A DNA stretch of 64,000 nucleotides, taken from contig NC_061129.1 of the NCBI RefSeq assembly GCF_905220365.1, forward strand, positions 5,952,803-6,016,802. Direction: 5' to 3'. This document shows, piece after piece, positions 50,207 through 63,778 of this stretch. The notes beneath the pieces were generated by a model. That model did no database searches, was not told where the DNA came from, and saw nothing but the letters and a program-made list of their open reading frames with translations. The DNA comes from Vanessa cardui (lineage: Eukaryota > Arthropoda > Insecta > Lepidoptera > Nymphalidae). A program made the translations under genes and the position numbers. Each line of letters opens with the position of its first letter. Within the stretch, counting starts at the first letter, position 1.

Positions 50207-50470
50207 TGAGGGGCTGTGGAGTAAATTCATAGCAGGTGGGCTGACTTGGGTGGGGTAGGAACATACCTTGTCTATTTTTTTTTTGTTTTTAGTGTTGCCA
50301 TTTTAATAGTGGCTATTTGTTTTTTCTAAACTATAGTGATGAAGTGGTGTCACCTATGCGTTACTACATTTTGTTCAATAATACTCACACATTACTAATC
50401 TCTTCGGACGAAGCACTTCGTATAATTATGATAGAACTTCACTTACAGGTAAGTTCGTTTAATCATTAAT
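50207..50470 (+). repeat. DIRS right inverted terminal repeat
   Basis: Starts tgaggggctgtggag and ends tttaatcattaat. It is complementary to 45353-45574 and has an extra 40-45 bp at its outer end that is matched only by the internal complementary region. Confidence 0.85.
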
Positions 50471-50779
50471 AAAATATAAACATAGTAGGTACTCTGCTTA
50501 TAAATACATAATATTTATAAAATCTTATAATAAACATGAAAATAATCGTGGCATATGGTAGACATAATATCCCTTATTACAACAATACAATATTCTCTAA
50601 TAAAGACGGAAACATATCAGTTATAACCTAATGTTACTGTAACTAAAATTAAGCTGTAGTTCAGTAAGGATAAATACAAGATTCTTGACATATAATTACC
50701 GATTTCAATATTATAAGTATTATAATATAAATAAACGTTATCGTTTTATTAAATAACATTTATTTTTTCGAGTCGAAAC

Positions 50780-51262
50780 TCTAGTTTGTCATATTTGACA
50801 TTGATATTTCCTTCCTTTTTTTTGACATTGACATTGACAATATAATATGTCAAAACTAATTCACCAATATCTCCCAATATCCAATTATTCATATTTCTTC
50901 AATTAAATCAAAGCATTGATGATATTTTGCGTTATAAACACATTCATAGATTTTTTTGCAAAGAAAACATTAGAAGAAGTTGTCATTAAGGTTTCCTTAG
51001 TGCTATGTATATTTCTGTACAAATAATATACGTTAAATAAATTTAAATGTTTTGTTTTTATTTAAACGTTTAATGTATCTTCTTTGTAAATAAACAGATG
51101 AATTACATTGGTTCAAATAGCATAGAACACGAAAAAAATTCATAAATAGTTTAAAGTACGAATATTTTTATAAATCAGTAAAAGTAGTTTGCAGTAATCA
51201 CGTTGGGTCATCGACGTTTTCGCTTGTCAGTCGGTCGCGTGTCGTGGCGTAAATCAGTCAGG
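50780..51262 (+). promoter_or_regulatory. Putative promoter / 5' UTR of FATP copy 2
   Basis: This interval lies between the DIRS element and the second FATP start. It has a cluster of TTGACA/TGTCAA words at about 50788-50855, including tgacattgacattgacaa. CpG-rich sequence with two TCAGT initiator-like words (about 51228 and 51254) immediately precedes the ATG. The transcription start is inferred only. Confidence 0.4.
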
Positions 51263-54200
51263 ATGATCGCGGCAGTCGGCGTAGTCGCAGCGGTATACGC
51301 TGTTTGGTTGTACCTTGGCCTCTTGCAAACCATTGTGGTATCATTAACTCTTGGTGGTATTTATTTATTTTTATTCCACACGAAATGGTGCTATGTAGCA
51401 ATCAAAACTGCACCCAGAGACCTCAGGTAAAGTTGTACAATAACTATTCCATTCTTACTTAACTAGTTTATTAGGTATAAATTTTAACAATGTCATTGTA
51501 GTAGAGAACTATTATTATATACTATTGGTCTTAAAGAATGTAGCTACAATTAATAAATAGTAATGTCATTTAATGCATCATATTTTTTTTTTTAAATATG
51601 TCATGTTTTAAATTTTAACGAACATTTAAGTTAATTTTTTTTTTAATGGTGATTACTAAATCATTATTACTATTCATTTGCTCAATGATATAAAAAAAAT
51701 AAAACAAAATAAAAAAGTCAGAAGAACTGGTATTGAATGCTATATTTCTCATAGTAAAAATAATATACCTAAAGTATGCTCTGATAGCTCTATTTTAGAA
51801 TTTCGATTTGAATTTTAACATGAACATTCTGTATTTAATAATTTAGAAATTTATTATTAGGAATATATTTTCATACTTTTAGAGCATTATGGTGTTACCT
51901 CAAGATACTATGGATTACAAGAACGCTTTCAAAAAAAAATTGGACATTACCTGATATATTTCATGACACAGTCCAAAGGAACCCGGACAAACCATGTTTC
52001 TTATTCCAAGATGAAGTTTGGACCTTCAAAGAGGTATGTTTAAAACTACTTACTTATCAACATAATGTTTAATCAACTGTTTTTGTATGTTTAGTTACAC
52101 ATGCTAAAAATAAATAATACAAAGCACAAAAGGTCACATTGGTAACTATATATCTTTGTAGCTAATTCTGTGACAAGATTGTGTATTTATTTACTCCATG
52201 CCAATAAAACTTTATAATAAAAAAAATGTTCGTAACTAATGACATATTTGTCATCATTAATTTATATTAATGTCATAGAATTATTCAGTATATTTAGTAT
52301 AAAATGACATATAACATATATTTCTTGTAAATTAACTTGGTGAATTATAATCTTAATTAACTTAATTAATATAAGTTTGACACATACAATTTTTACTAAA
52401 AAGTTGAAAGAAATTAAAATTCATACTTTTTACAAACGACAAAATATTTTATCTTAATTAGTAAAATAAGTTTCGTTTGACAAGAAACTTTCTTATTTGA
52501 TATATCTGTTAAATCTTATATTGATTCATAATCTTTTTATATTTTAATTTTGTTTTCGCTTCAATGTGCTAGAACTTATTCAACTTCTATGCCTCTAACT
52601 TAGGATTTGAATTGATAACTATGCCAATTTATAAAAAAATAAAAAATATTTTGATGATACTAATATGGTAAATGTGTATTGGTAGGAAATTCTTATATAT
52701 ACTCATAAAATTGTATGTCCAATCCTGTGCGACTCAAACTAGAATGCTAACAATTAGGAACAATTTTAGCTGTATAACAGTAGCTTTTATCAGGGTTTAG
52801 GGTTTAATAGTATTATATATGGTGTGTGTTTATGCATACAATTAAAAAATTATAATCAGCACATTCCATTAGTAACTCATATTGATCAAAATTCGTTTTA
52901 AGAAAGAATGAGGTGAGCAACTATCAATACTAAAATTATACATTATATAGTATTGTAAGAAAGAAGTGAAATTTATTATTTACACATGAAAATAGTTAAT
53001 TATATAAGTCTTTTGATATTAATATTTAAGTTATCAGAATATGTCCAGTGTTGACAATATTTCCTGTTGTTACTGCAATTTGATGAATACATAACAAAAG
53101 TGATAATAGCCTCTTAAACAATGTTATTGTAATACTTAAGTGTACTTTTTATTACCATAATTATGTATATTTTTTATTATTTTCAAAAGGTCGAAGATTA
53201 TAGTTTACGAGTCACTGCTGTTCTGAAGAAGCACGGTGTAAAGAAAGGTAGCATCGTCGGTCTGCTTGTCAACAATTCGCCTCAAATGCCGGCACTTTGG
53301 CTAGGCAACGCCAGACTCGGCGGCATTACGCCACTCATTAACACCAACCAACGAGGCAACGCGCTATTACACTCGATCAACGTTGCTAAATGCGATGTCC
53401 TTATATTTTCCGATGAATATCAATCAGGTAGGACCCCGTTTACATGAAGTGTATCGATTTAATAACAGATAAATGTTATAAGGACGTGTGTTTGTTGCAG
53501 CTATGCAAGATATATCGAGTCAGCTGGATCCTGCATTGAAATTATTTAAATTTTCTCATCGACCCTTGAATACGACCAAGGCAGAGAAAAATGCAAGCGG
53601 TGATGGTATAAGTGATTTGACTTCACTGTTAGAGAGCACCCCACCAGCTTCCTGGACCCTCGCCGACGCCGACGGGTTTCAGGGAAAGCTCTTGTACATT
53701 TACACATCTGGTACAACCGGTCTTCCGAAGGCGGCTGTTATTTCTAATTCAAGGTAAGTCTTAAGAATTATCCAATTCTGATAATGCAGACGATGCTGAT
53801 TTTTAGTTTGTAATATACACACATATATTTATATAGTAGCTCATTATAATTCAAAATCTTTTTTGAAAGTTTTATAACTATCTTCAAGGTGGGAGGTCTT
53901 TGTCCAGAAGTAAAATGTGTACTTGCTGTTAAATTCCATTTATATGTATTTATTTAAGCGAACATTTACTTACCTATGTATATCATTGTATGATGTCTGT
54001 ATGCTTGTAGTTTATAGTTTAAAATGATCAATGGATATCCAATAGTATGGCAGGGGTGCACTGAATCGGAGCGAGTTACAATTATATATAAGAATTTTAT
54101 ATATATGTACTTAAACTAGAATACGATTGGAAAAATATTCCGCTATCTTAATTGTAATTGTATAGGTAATTTTTATTATATTGCGCAGCGTTTAACGATA

Positions 54201-57200
54201 ATTGATTATGAATTGTTATTTTCCTTATAATAAAACCTCATTTTATTAAAAATTTAAAAATAAAAGTTTCCTAAAATATATAAGCAAATTTTTCACATTA
54301 TATAACTTACATTCGACCGACGCGCGACGTTTTCCTTGTTGTATCTTGTCTATAATTTATTTGAATGTGTCTGCGTGATTTTTTTTGCAACATAGTGTCT
54401 AATCTTAGGACTCTGTAGTATTTTTATGCAAATACAATTTTACTTTGGTTTTACAAATAACCACGTCTTCATTGACTTGGTATAAGTTCGCTACCGTTTA
54501 CAAATATTAATATATTTTATACATGTGTTACGACATACATATGTTTTCATTCAAATAAACGTCACATCAAATGGGTTACTTGCACGATGTCCAATACCAA
54601 AGTTCAAGTACTTATAATATTCATACAAAATGAATTTCTTACATGATCCTTACTTACACAGTACTCTGTGCGGTCTCAGTTAACTTTCACTATCACAATA
54701 CTTACTTTCTCTTGACCAGCCGGTATTATTCTAATAACACTTATTCTCTTAGCTAAGACCAAATTTTATTAATATCATTAGGCCCTTATTAAGTATGTAT
54801 TAATAGATTAATAGTTTTTTTTAATCGTGTCTTATTTCGTAACTATATATTTTTAATCTGTACGCGGTGAGTGAGGTTAATAGTAGAGGCAAAGGTGAAC
54901 GCGCTTGTTTTTTTTTTAAATAATCTTTATTAAGTTATTTATAACACGCAATCTTTGTCTCATAACTTTACAAAGACGTTATACTTTTGAATTCAAACCA
55001 GAAAATATGATACAACCGTAAAACGTAATTTTCTGCATTCGATTTCACTCAAGAATAACTACGTTTATGAGTGTGTATACTGCCTATAAGCAACGTCGTA
55101 ATATTTCTTACTCTCTACGTAGTATATACTTCGAAGTTCTAAGAGCTTTCGAAAATCTGTGTCATTTGAAAACAAAATCAAGAAGACATCTTTCTTTGTA
55201 GTTGAACGTTACTATACATAAGTTCTTTGGTAAAACTGCGACACTTATATATTTATTCATTAGAGTTACCGACCGAGGTCTTTTAAAATAATGTATTTTC
55301 TCAGGGATTATATATGAAGAATAATTAGGTGTATTTTAATTGGTTAATTATTATTCAGGGTCTATTGTTTGTATTTTAAAACCGATTTTCTTTTATTTTC
55401 ACACATATTTATTTTTCAATCTACGTACCTTTTTATGTTAGCTGTTATAGTCGCCTAGCTCGGACTTAATATAATCATGGTAGATAATTATTTTCTTATT
55501 AATAAATAAAAGTACCGTGTGTCCCTTTGTATCAAAATTCTATCGAGCGTGAACTTCAAACACAAACCTTTGCCCTTATAATATTACTAGTTGTTGCCTG
55601 CGACTTCGCTCTCGTTTTTAAGGTGTCAATCACACCTGTTAAGCAAAAAAGTTGCCTATGTCCATACTTCTAAGATCTACTTTGCTTCATACCAAATTTT
55701 GTCAAATTTGCTTCATTGGTTCGGTAGTGAAAGAGCGACAAACTGACAGACAGAGTTACTTTCACATTTATAATATTAAAATAGATTAAAAAAACAAATC
55801 ATAGAAACTGTCAATAAATATTTTTTTTATTCAACCTTCAAAATCGATAATTGATCCTACTATATCGATATAGTGCTATAATTGAATCGATAATCAACAT
55901 TTTATATCTTCGCATATTCTAGTTTCATCTGTCATAAAGTGAATATTTTGTTGCACAGATAAGAAAAATTTTAAAGTAAAAATGTAGAATAAATAAACGA
56001 TAATATTAGTTCGATTTATTTGTCACACATAATTGATCCTTATCAAAATAAATACCGTATTATATATACGTATTTTAAACGTTTTCTAATTAAGCGATAT
56101 TCACAAAAAGAGTTAATTCTAGATAAAGTGACTTCTGCACGACTTTGAAGAGCTATTAAAATTAACTCTGTATGTAAATTAAAATATTTGCATAAATTAC
56201 CGCATTTTTTAAAGTTATAATATGTAAGGTATACTATCAGACACATACACATTGGCGTTCGAAGGAATAATAAGCATTCCTTACATCGATAATGCGCTAT
56301 AAACCTTGGAGACTAAGAAGTTTGGCCACTTGCTCTTTAGTGGTAGAATATTTAGAAAGTTGGTGGTACCTATACAGATGAGCTCGAACTTGTCTACCAA
56401 GAAGTGGTACCATTAACTATATACAATGTCAAAGTCAAAGTCAAAAACCTGTATTCAAAATTGAAGTGTTTACACTTTCTTGTTTATAGTCGAAAATCTA
56501 CCACCGGTTCGGAATATAATAACCTCAGACCTGAGAAGAACCGGCGAAAACTCAGCGGGATTATTATTTTTTTATAATGTTAATTTACAATATACAATAA
56601 TAAACATGTTTTTGTTATTTGAAACAGCCTGGATACATATTTTAATATATATAATCCTCGGATCATTTTCTTTTATATAACTTACAAACAGTGGAAATTT
56701 AACAGCATACACAGGTGTAACTTAAACTTTAACATGCAATGATATTACGTTTTTGATCGTATTATGTATCATCAGTTTATTTGTATTTAAATATAGACCA
56801 TAACCTTATGTATTAAATGTCATGCCGCTTATATTATTACCTTTTTAATATGTACAACTGCCTGCACTCTTATTCAACGTTATTTCAATAATTATTTACT
56901 TGTTTTTTTATGTTAATTCGAGCGGTTTTTTAAATTAGGAATATATGGAACAATTTCTTTTTTTTTACAGATTTGTGTTTATGGCTTGTGGTCTTCACAA
57001 TATGAGGCTTAATTCATCTGATATTGTATATTGCCCGCTACCACTCTATCATACTGCCGGCGGTGTCGTTAGTGTGGGACAAGCATTAGTATTCGGATGC
57101 ACGGTTGTGCTCAAGTCCAAGTTCTCCGCTTCGCAATATTTCCCAGACTGTGCTAAATACAAGGCAACGGTAAGTTTTGTATTATTCTTGGTACACTATA

Positions 57201-60200
57201 GAATACTACTTTCTTATTTATGATGATTATTATATTATTTAGTTTTTATTATTGCTGTGGACATGTTGGTACTTGGAACTACATATTTACGAGTTTGAAT
57301 CCAATTACATAATATTTATCATTTAACACTTAAATTATATGTAATTAAAAAACTACCAAAGAACCGCCGGAAATCATCATAGCTACAATGAGCAATAGAA
57401 AGTAAAAGGGTGACTTTTAATAATTATTATATTCGTACGTATTTGTGATTGGTCGTTCTAAGTTTCATATCTACAGTTCCTGGTTAGATGTTGAATTTCG
57501 CGACGCATGTGTACATTATTATCAGTACTGACAGAATTCACAAAATTAATTTGAATACTATTTAAACTAACGATAAGACTGACAAAATGAAATAGATAAA
57601 ACTTGACGAAGCTATTTACAATGTATTTTTGATTATTTTGTAAGTAAACTGTGTAATTACCTTTTTATAAGTAGTTTAATGCATATCGTTAAAAAATACA
57701 ACCTTTCTTTAAAATTGGAAACGGGTAGGTACCTCCCACTCATCAGATATTCAACCGCCAAACAGCAAAACTCAGTATTGCTGTGTTCCGCTGTGAATCC
57801 AAGCAGTAAGTAAAGCACGATGGGCATACATTCTTAGTTTACAAGGTTTGTGGCACAATGATGATGGTGACCACTTATTATCATGTAGCCTATTTGCTCG
57901 TCCACCTATATAATATTTTTTTTTTTAATTTATGACTTTCTCGTATTGTATTGTGTTTATAATTTCCCTAGTCTGTTAATATAATATCTGATTGTTACTT
58001 ACTTAAAATTTTAATGAAACATAATATATTATAAAATAATGATATATTGATCAAATATTTATGTTTCTATGAAAAAACGTGCACAAAAAAAGACAAATTG
58101 CTACATAATGTGAATAAGTTAATGCTGTGAGTGTAACAAGGTCAGAAAGTCTAAAGTACATTTCAACGTTGTGCTTCGGAGTACTCAACTCAATATTATA
58201 GATTATAAATTATTTATTGTCACAATTTTTATTTTTAATACAATTATTTTTTCAATAAAGACTGATTAAGATGGATAAATAATATTTGAACAATTTGATT
58301 TTGTACTGGTTAATGAATTTGTCGAACCTAAGTGATAATCATATAATTCTTTTGACGACCTCTGTGGTCGAGTTTTCATGGGTACGCCACTCCGAGGTCC
58401 TTTCGAGGGTTCGATTCCCGGCCGAGTCGACGTAGTAGTTCATTAGTATTCTATGTTGTTTTGGGTCTGAGTGTATGTGGTACCGGCGTTACTTATATTT
58501 ATTACTTTATTTTCCATAAAACAAGTGCTTTAGCTACTTACATTAAGATCAGAGTAATGTATGTGATGTTGTCCAATATTCAAAAATAAATAAATAAAAC
58601 AAGATCTCATGATTATGATTTTAATGAATCATTAATAACTGTTCTCTTAAAATGATAAAAGATTATGTGTTCATAATTAATCCGATGCTTGGCGGCCAGG
58701 AAAACCTTCAAGTGTTGTGTGAAGAACAATTTATAATGCAATGGATGCGTTACTTTAAGATTAGCTGGGGAAAACTTTACGTATAATTTAAGGCACGTAA
58801 AAACATATAATAGTTTTGTTTTTAAAACACTATATACTTAATATTCGATCTATTACTCTGTAGCGATTGGTCTACTAAGAAGATGTTTCACGGGATTTTT
58901 TTTTTCTTTATTTTGGGTCTGTCATTGTTATGAGTATTTATATAGCTTTTGAATCAGGAAACTCTATATCTAATTGTGCGTAAGATTTACAATCAAGTAA
59001 CATTGTGTTACCTAGCGCAAATGACTTTTGGACATAGCACGTGGCTTACTCAGTAGAGTATTCAAAAAGGCATAATACACGTGGTCTTACCTGGTTATTC
59101 TCAAAAGGAAACAAGATATTTGCTATGTTAAATTGAAGTGCTAAATTAGTTATGTAAACATTTCTTTTTGCCCATAGGCCGCTCATTACATCGGTGAGAT
59201 GTGTCGCTACGTACTAGCGACGCCCCCCTCCCCCGCCGACAAGCAACACAACGTCCGCGTCATATATGGCAACGGGCTAAGGCCGCAGGTAAAAAAAAAA
59301 AACATTATACTCACTCACTCACTCACTCATAAATCTTCGCATCGATTAAGCTTAATTGCATTAAATACGATTCGATGTTTACGTTATATCGATATAATGT
59401 TATAATATATTAATAAAATTGTTTTATAATAGAGTGTACAATTTTAATTTAAAGTTGTTTTTGTTAAAGACATTGTCGTATACAATAATTATATTTAATA
59501 ACTAGTTCCTTATTTTTCAATGGCTGTATATTTAACATAAATAAAATAAGCTAGAATATTTTATAATCATTTTTATTTTTTATTTTAGTATTTAAATGTG
59601 AGTATCGTACCGTAACGTACTTATATTAGGTAGGTAGTTATTAAGATTCTTAAAATGTAATATGTCATAATATCTTGAGGAAAAACTATGAGGAAGCGTA
59701 CGAAATCAACTGTATATACATTTATATGTGCCAATCCACAAAGAATAAGCTTAACCAATTATATCTGAAGATAAGTGATCATCGTTGTTGAAATTGGTCA
59801 GGAAAACTTCGGCATAAATGGTCTTGACAAAGCAGGAGATAATTTTATTTTATTTTACTGAGAAAGCAGTGAAATTAAAAATATTAAATGACAAATATAT
59901 ATAACAAATCACCATGTAGATGGTCTCGCATATAAACATTATGTTAAATTATAGAAAATACATGCCAATATATGTTATGCCAGTCATTGAATATGTGCGT
60001 AAATATAAGTACCCTTTATTTCCTCACACTGATATTCTGATGGAATGGCAATTCAACAAGACCGGGTTATAGTAATGGGACCAATAGCTTTGTATTCCTA
60101 CAACCTTACAGATATAAGACACTAATTACTTAATATCACCTCGTATAGATTAATTCACTCTCGAAGGCGCGCCCTGCCACGTTAAATAAATATAGTATCG

Positions 60201-63200
60201 GCTTGTATTAGTATGAGTGAATGACGCTGTCACGTGTCTTAGTGTGCGTGAGACTACTAAGGGTAAATATAACAAAAAAAACAAGCTTGATTATATTTGT
60301 GAAGTTTGTTTGTAATAAAAAGTAATTATTTTACGTGGACAGCGCTTCTGAGTCAATCCAAATATTATAGCGATGTGCTATTCTGAATTTTAAATTTATA
60401 ATGCTTATAATAAAAAAAACAACAAAATATCTTTTTCAAAATGAGTATTTACTTTATAAATTTAAAATCTTTATTTGATCAAAAAATGGTTCACGGGTAA
60501 TTAATTTAATATTTTGATACTATATTCAAAGGCAAGGTTAATACTAACTCGAAACGTCTGTTGAAACATGAAATAATTCAACTTATCGCGAGGAATAAAT
60601 TATTCATAGATTGTAAAATATTTTATTCGAAAGACCGATAGTAAATTCGGTAACCATTTATATATTCATTTATTATTCTTCACGGGTAGGTGCGTCCGTA
60701 ACTTTGTTTGCATTTTATCTTAATGTTTAACATAATTGTATTAGAGTCAAAACAAAAGAAAAAATTTATTACATTTTTCATGCGTCATATAAAACTTTAT
60801 TATTATATAATCTTTATTTATAAATTCGTAGCGATCGACCTATCCTCAATTATAGTTGGTTAAAAATAAATAATGTTTTTTTAGTCTATAAAAATTAACT
60901 ACATGAAGTTTAACAAGCGGGCATGATTTTTTACGGGTTTTGGTTTCGGGTGAAAAGTAAAATTAGCCTATTAGATAAGTTGTATTTATTTAAACCGAGC
61001 AAAGTCGGGTTTTCATCTATAATAATGCTACGCTATATTAATATATAGGTAGAGCTTTATTCAAGCCCTTTTGTATAAGTATTTACTTATTCATTATTCT
61101 ACTTCTAAACAGTAGTACTAATATTAGGACTAAAATTAAAGTCTATCATCCCATCAGGTCAATAATTGAAATTTTGTATTGAATATTGACCCTTATATTC
61201 TGACTTATCACTCTAACTTACGTAATATCAAGTATTGCTGTTTTTAATTAAAATATACGAAGGTGTACATTTATCTATGTATACAAATAATATTCATTAT
61301 TTTGAATGTATTTCAGATATGGACCGAATTCGTAACGCGATTCAACATAAAGTACGTCACAGAGTTCTACGGCGCGACGGAAGGAAATGCTAATATCGGT
61401 AATAATAATTTACTTGTACATTTTGATAATTTTCTAGTGAATTGCGTCAGAGTTGTGAGGATTTATTTCAAATATCACTCGTGAAATTTGAAAAAAGACT
61501 TACAGTTTTGATTTAATAAGTATTATAAATGTCGTATATTACTTTTTGATTCCAAGATGGTGTTATTCGAAGACTTTGTTTTCACCCAAGTCAGTTAAGT
61601 GATCACTTAAATATCATTTGAGTATATGATCAAAAGACTTTCTCCCGTTCTTTCTATTCTCTTGTTATAACGAATGCATACATTTTGTCGCTATTATTTT
61701 TTTTGTTTGAACTTAATATATAATTTACACCATAATTTAATCTATGCTCATCTGCAACCGAACTGTCTTTTGACATTATACCTTTGCATAATCTGTGCAA
61801 ATAAATATAAATATTGTGAATCATTATCTATGATTCGATTTATTTGATCGATTCGATTCGTCAACAAACACACACACGTTTAAGTGTCGTTACTGATGTT
61901 TTACTTGTGTGAGTGAGTTTTTCCATTGAAGTATTAACACTGGGGTCTGTTATCAAAATTTACTCCGCGAATGTGAATAGTACAAAGTCCACGCAGGCGA
62001 CTTGCGGCAAACGTTTGCGATTATGTATAAATTATAATATATTAGAATGCATTATAATTCTAGCATCTCAATATTTGAATAACCGGATTAACGAAGCTCG
62101 TTACTGTAATTGTAATTTTTGTATCGTCTTCGCGGTTCTATTTATATTACATGCGTTACTATTGGTTGATTTTAAATATGTATGTGCGTTGTACGTATTT
62201 CGATGTTAGTTAATTATTATTAATGTGCACATAAATTATTATATTTTTATTGAATTAGGTTTAATTCATTCAAGTCATGGGAGTGATAAGATTTGTTGGT
62301 GTATTTTCAAAGAAAATAATTATTATGTACTACGTGCTTTTCTGATTTCGTATCGGTAAAGTTAGTATATATATTAGTTTTATCCCTGCTATTTTTTAAA
62401 CAATGAGATATAAAACTTGGTACGGAGGAGGTTATGGTACCAACAATATATTAAAATTAATAAAACTGAAAAAAAAAAATTGTAAATTGAAATGAGTTTT
62501 AGTGGCGTGGAATAAATAAAAGACACATAACACTTGGTGTCTTCTGGCACAGGTGCTGCACGTAAAATAAGGTTCAAACCTTTACTGTTTAGACGAGATA
62601 AGCTGAATAAATGTAGATTTTTTCAACATAACAAGTTTCTAAAAAGCCTTCAGATATACTACAAGTAACGTGTAATAAATTTGGGTAGAAAGGTATAAAT
62701 AGAGAGGAAACATACGAGATCGCTTATGCCCTTGGATAGTTTTAAATATATAAAGTATGTGTGATATTAGTTTCTATGTCAATTCCTGTCTATGACTTAC
62801 GATATGAATTTATTTTATTAATAAATAGCCTACTTAATAAAATTGCGTTTATTTCAACAAGAATATTGATACGAGCAGAAAAAGCATTTATATATGAGTT
62901 CAATTTTACTGATATAAAGTGTGGTGTATATAGTCGAATTTATTTATACTTAATATACATTCATTACTATATACTTAGGATAATTTATATACTTCAATAT
63001 ATGTTGCATTTCATGATTGTTTATTGTTACAGCCAACACTGACGGTACTCCTGGCGCGATAGGTTTCGTGTCGCGAATCTTTCCAAAAGTTTATCCTATC
63101 GCTATTATTAAGGTCGACCAAGAAACAGGAGAGCCCATTAGAGATTCGAGAGGACTATGTCAGGTACGTGAAACAAACGATATAGTTATTGAAATATAAA

Positions 63201-63778
63201 TGATTGTGTTTTTATCACGTTTTATCAATTCACTAAGAGGAATACCTGATGACTAGGTAGACTTGGTATTTTGATTATATATGGGATGCTAATCCAATAA
63301 ATGTATTACATCTTATTTTTTATAATACTCTGTATTAAGACCGTAAACCATGCCATTAAAATTCACACAAATCATTATTTTGGAGTATTCTCCTAGTAAA
63401 TAGGTCCATAATACTGATTTACATCTTTTTTTTTTATTTGATTTTAATGGATTTGATATCAATCCACAACAAAAGTTTGATAGAAAAGTTATAGCCATGC
63501 TATAACCGTAATAGCACCACTGTCCCATTCGTATCAAACTCTTGATAATTTTGAATGATTGATAGTAGAACGTATGTAATGTACGACAAAATGAAGTGTT
63601 ATTCTTACATGTAATATGACCCACCAGTTCGCTCAAGCGGACGAGCCGGGCGTGTTCGTGGGCAAGATCTCGCCCGACAACCCGACGCGCGAGTACCTGG
63701 GCTACGTGGACAAGGCCGCCTCCGACAAGAAGGTCGTGCGCGACGTGTTCACGCACGGCGACGCCGCCTTCATATCCG
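51263..63778 (+). CDS. Fatty acid transport protein / acyl-CoA synthetase, copy 2 (3' end off window)
   Basis: Coding exons: 51263-51426, 51883-52033, 53190-53427, 53501-53753, 56971-57169, 59178-59288, 61317-61398, 63033-63163, 63628-63778, giving 493 codons plus one base; about four more exons are expected beyond the right edge. The start is the ATG at 51263; the frame upstream reaches a TAG with no earlier ATG. A hydrophobic N-terminus (residues 1-38) forms one or two membrane segments, without the hydrophilic head of copy 1. The AMP-binding motif YIYTSGTTGLPK is at 250-261 and YGATEGN at 390-396. Exons 2-9 match copy-1 exons in phase; six of the eight are identical in length, and two differ by 3 nt each. 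In one exon (59178-59288) 31 of 37 residues match copy 1. The last exon seen is strikingly GC-rich. Same enzymatic role as copy 1; substrate or tissue division is unknown. Confidence 0.93.
55585..55795 (-). repeat. Dispersed lepidopteran repeat in FATP copy-2 intron
   Basis: Starts actagttgttgcctgcgact and ends gacagacagagttactttca then atttataatatta. This is the usual end-to-end layout of a very common lepidopteran repeat; the element class is not settled from the sequence. Confidence 0.5.
56424..56590 (+). repeat. Dispersed retroposon fragment in FATP copy-2 intron
   Basis: Contains aatgtcaaagtcaaagtcaa, then ctaccaccggttcgga and gagaagaaccggcgaaaact, the landmarks of a widespread lepidopteran LINE-like repeat. 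There is no ORF. Confidence 0.5.
57718..57930 (+). repeat. Family-B retroposon copy in FATP copy-2 intron
   Basis: Contains acgggtaggtacctcccact, caaccgccaaacagcaaaac and ctcgtccacctatataat with a T-rich end. It matches the 7568 copy along most of its length with small deletions. Confidence 0.65.
58354..58600 (+). mobile_element. tRNA-derived SINE (second family), A-box deleted copy
   Basis: Matches the SINE at 34513 throughout but lacks about 15 bases (tggtgtgtataccag) just after tggtcgag, removing part of the A box. B box ggttcgattcccgg is intact and the tail is (aaat)n-like. Confidence 0.75.
59309..59329 (+). repeat. (ACTC)n microsatellite
   Basis: Five tandem actc units starting about 20 nt inside the intron after exon 59178-59288, preceded by an A run. 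The location close to a donor is notable but does not disturb the GT. Confidence 0.9.
59400..61316 (+). other. Intron of FATP copy 2 without recognised features
   Basis: AT-rich sequence with short low-complexity runs; no exon, RNA gene or clear repeat could be supported. Confidence 0.5.

Larger units (their letters stand above)
45353..50470 (+). mobile_element. DIRS-type tyrosine-recombinase retrotransposon
   Basis: A 5.1-kb element with the full DIRS architecture. Inverted terminal repeats: 45353-45574 on the left and 50207-50470 on the right. An internal complementary region (about 50004-50140) joins the complement of the left end to the complement of the right end. In order inside: gag-like region, reverse transcriptase, RNase H, a DIRS methyltransferase-like segment and a tyrosine recombinase. 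There is no integrase and no target duplication is apparent, as expected for recombinase-mediated insertion. It sits between two tandem FATP genes. The RT part is damaged by frameshifts and a deletion, so this copy is probably not autonomous. Confidence 0.9.
53754..56970 (+). other. Large intron of FATP copy 2
   Basis: A 3.2-kb intron, AT-rich, holding two dispersed repeats (55585-55795 and 56424-56590). No coding sequence is recognised. Confidence 0.7.
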
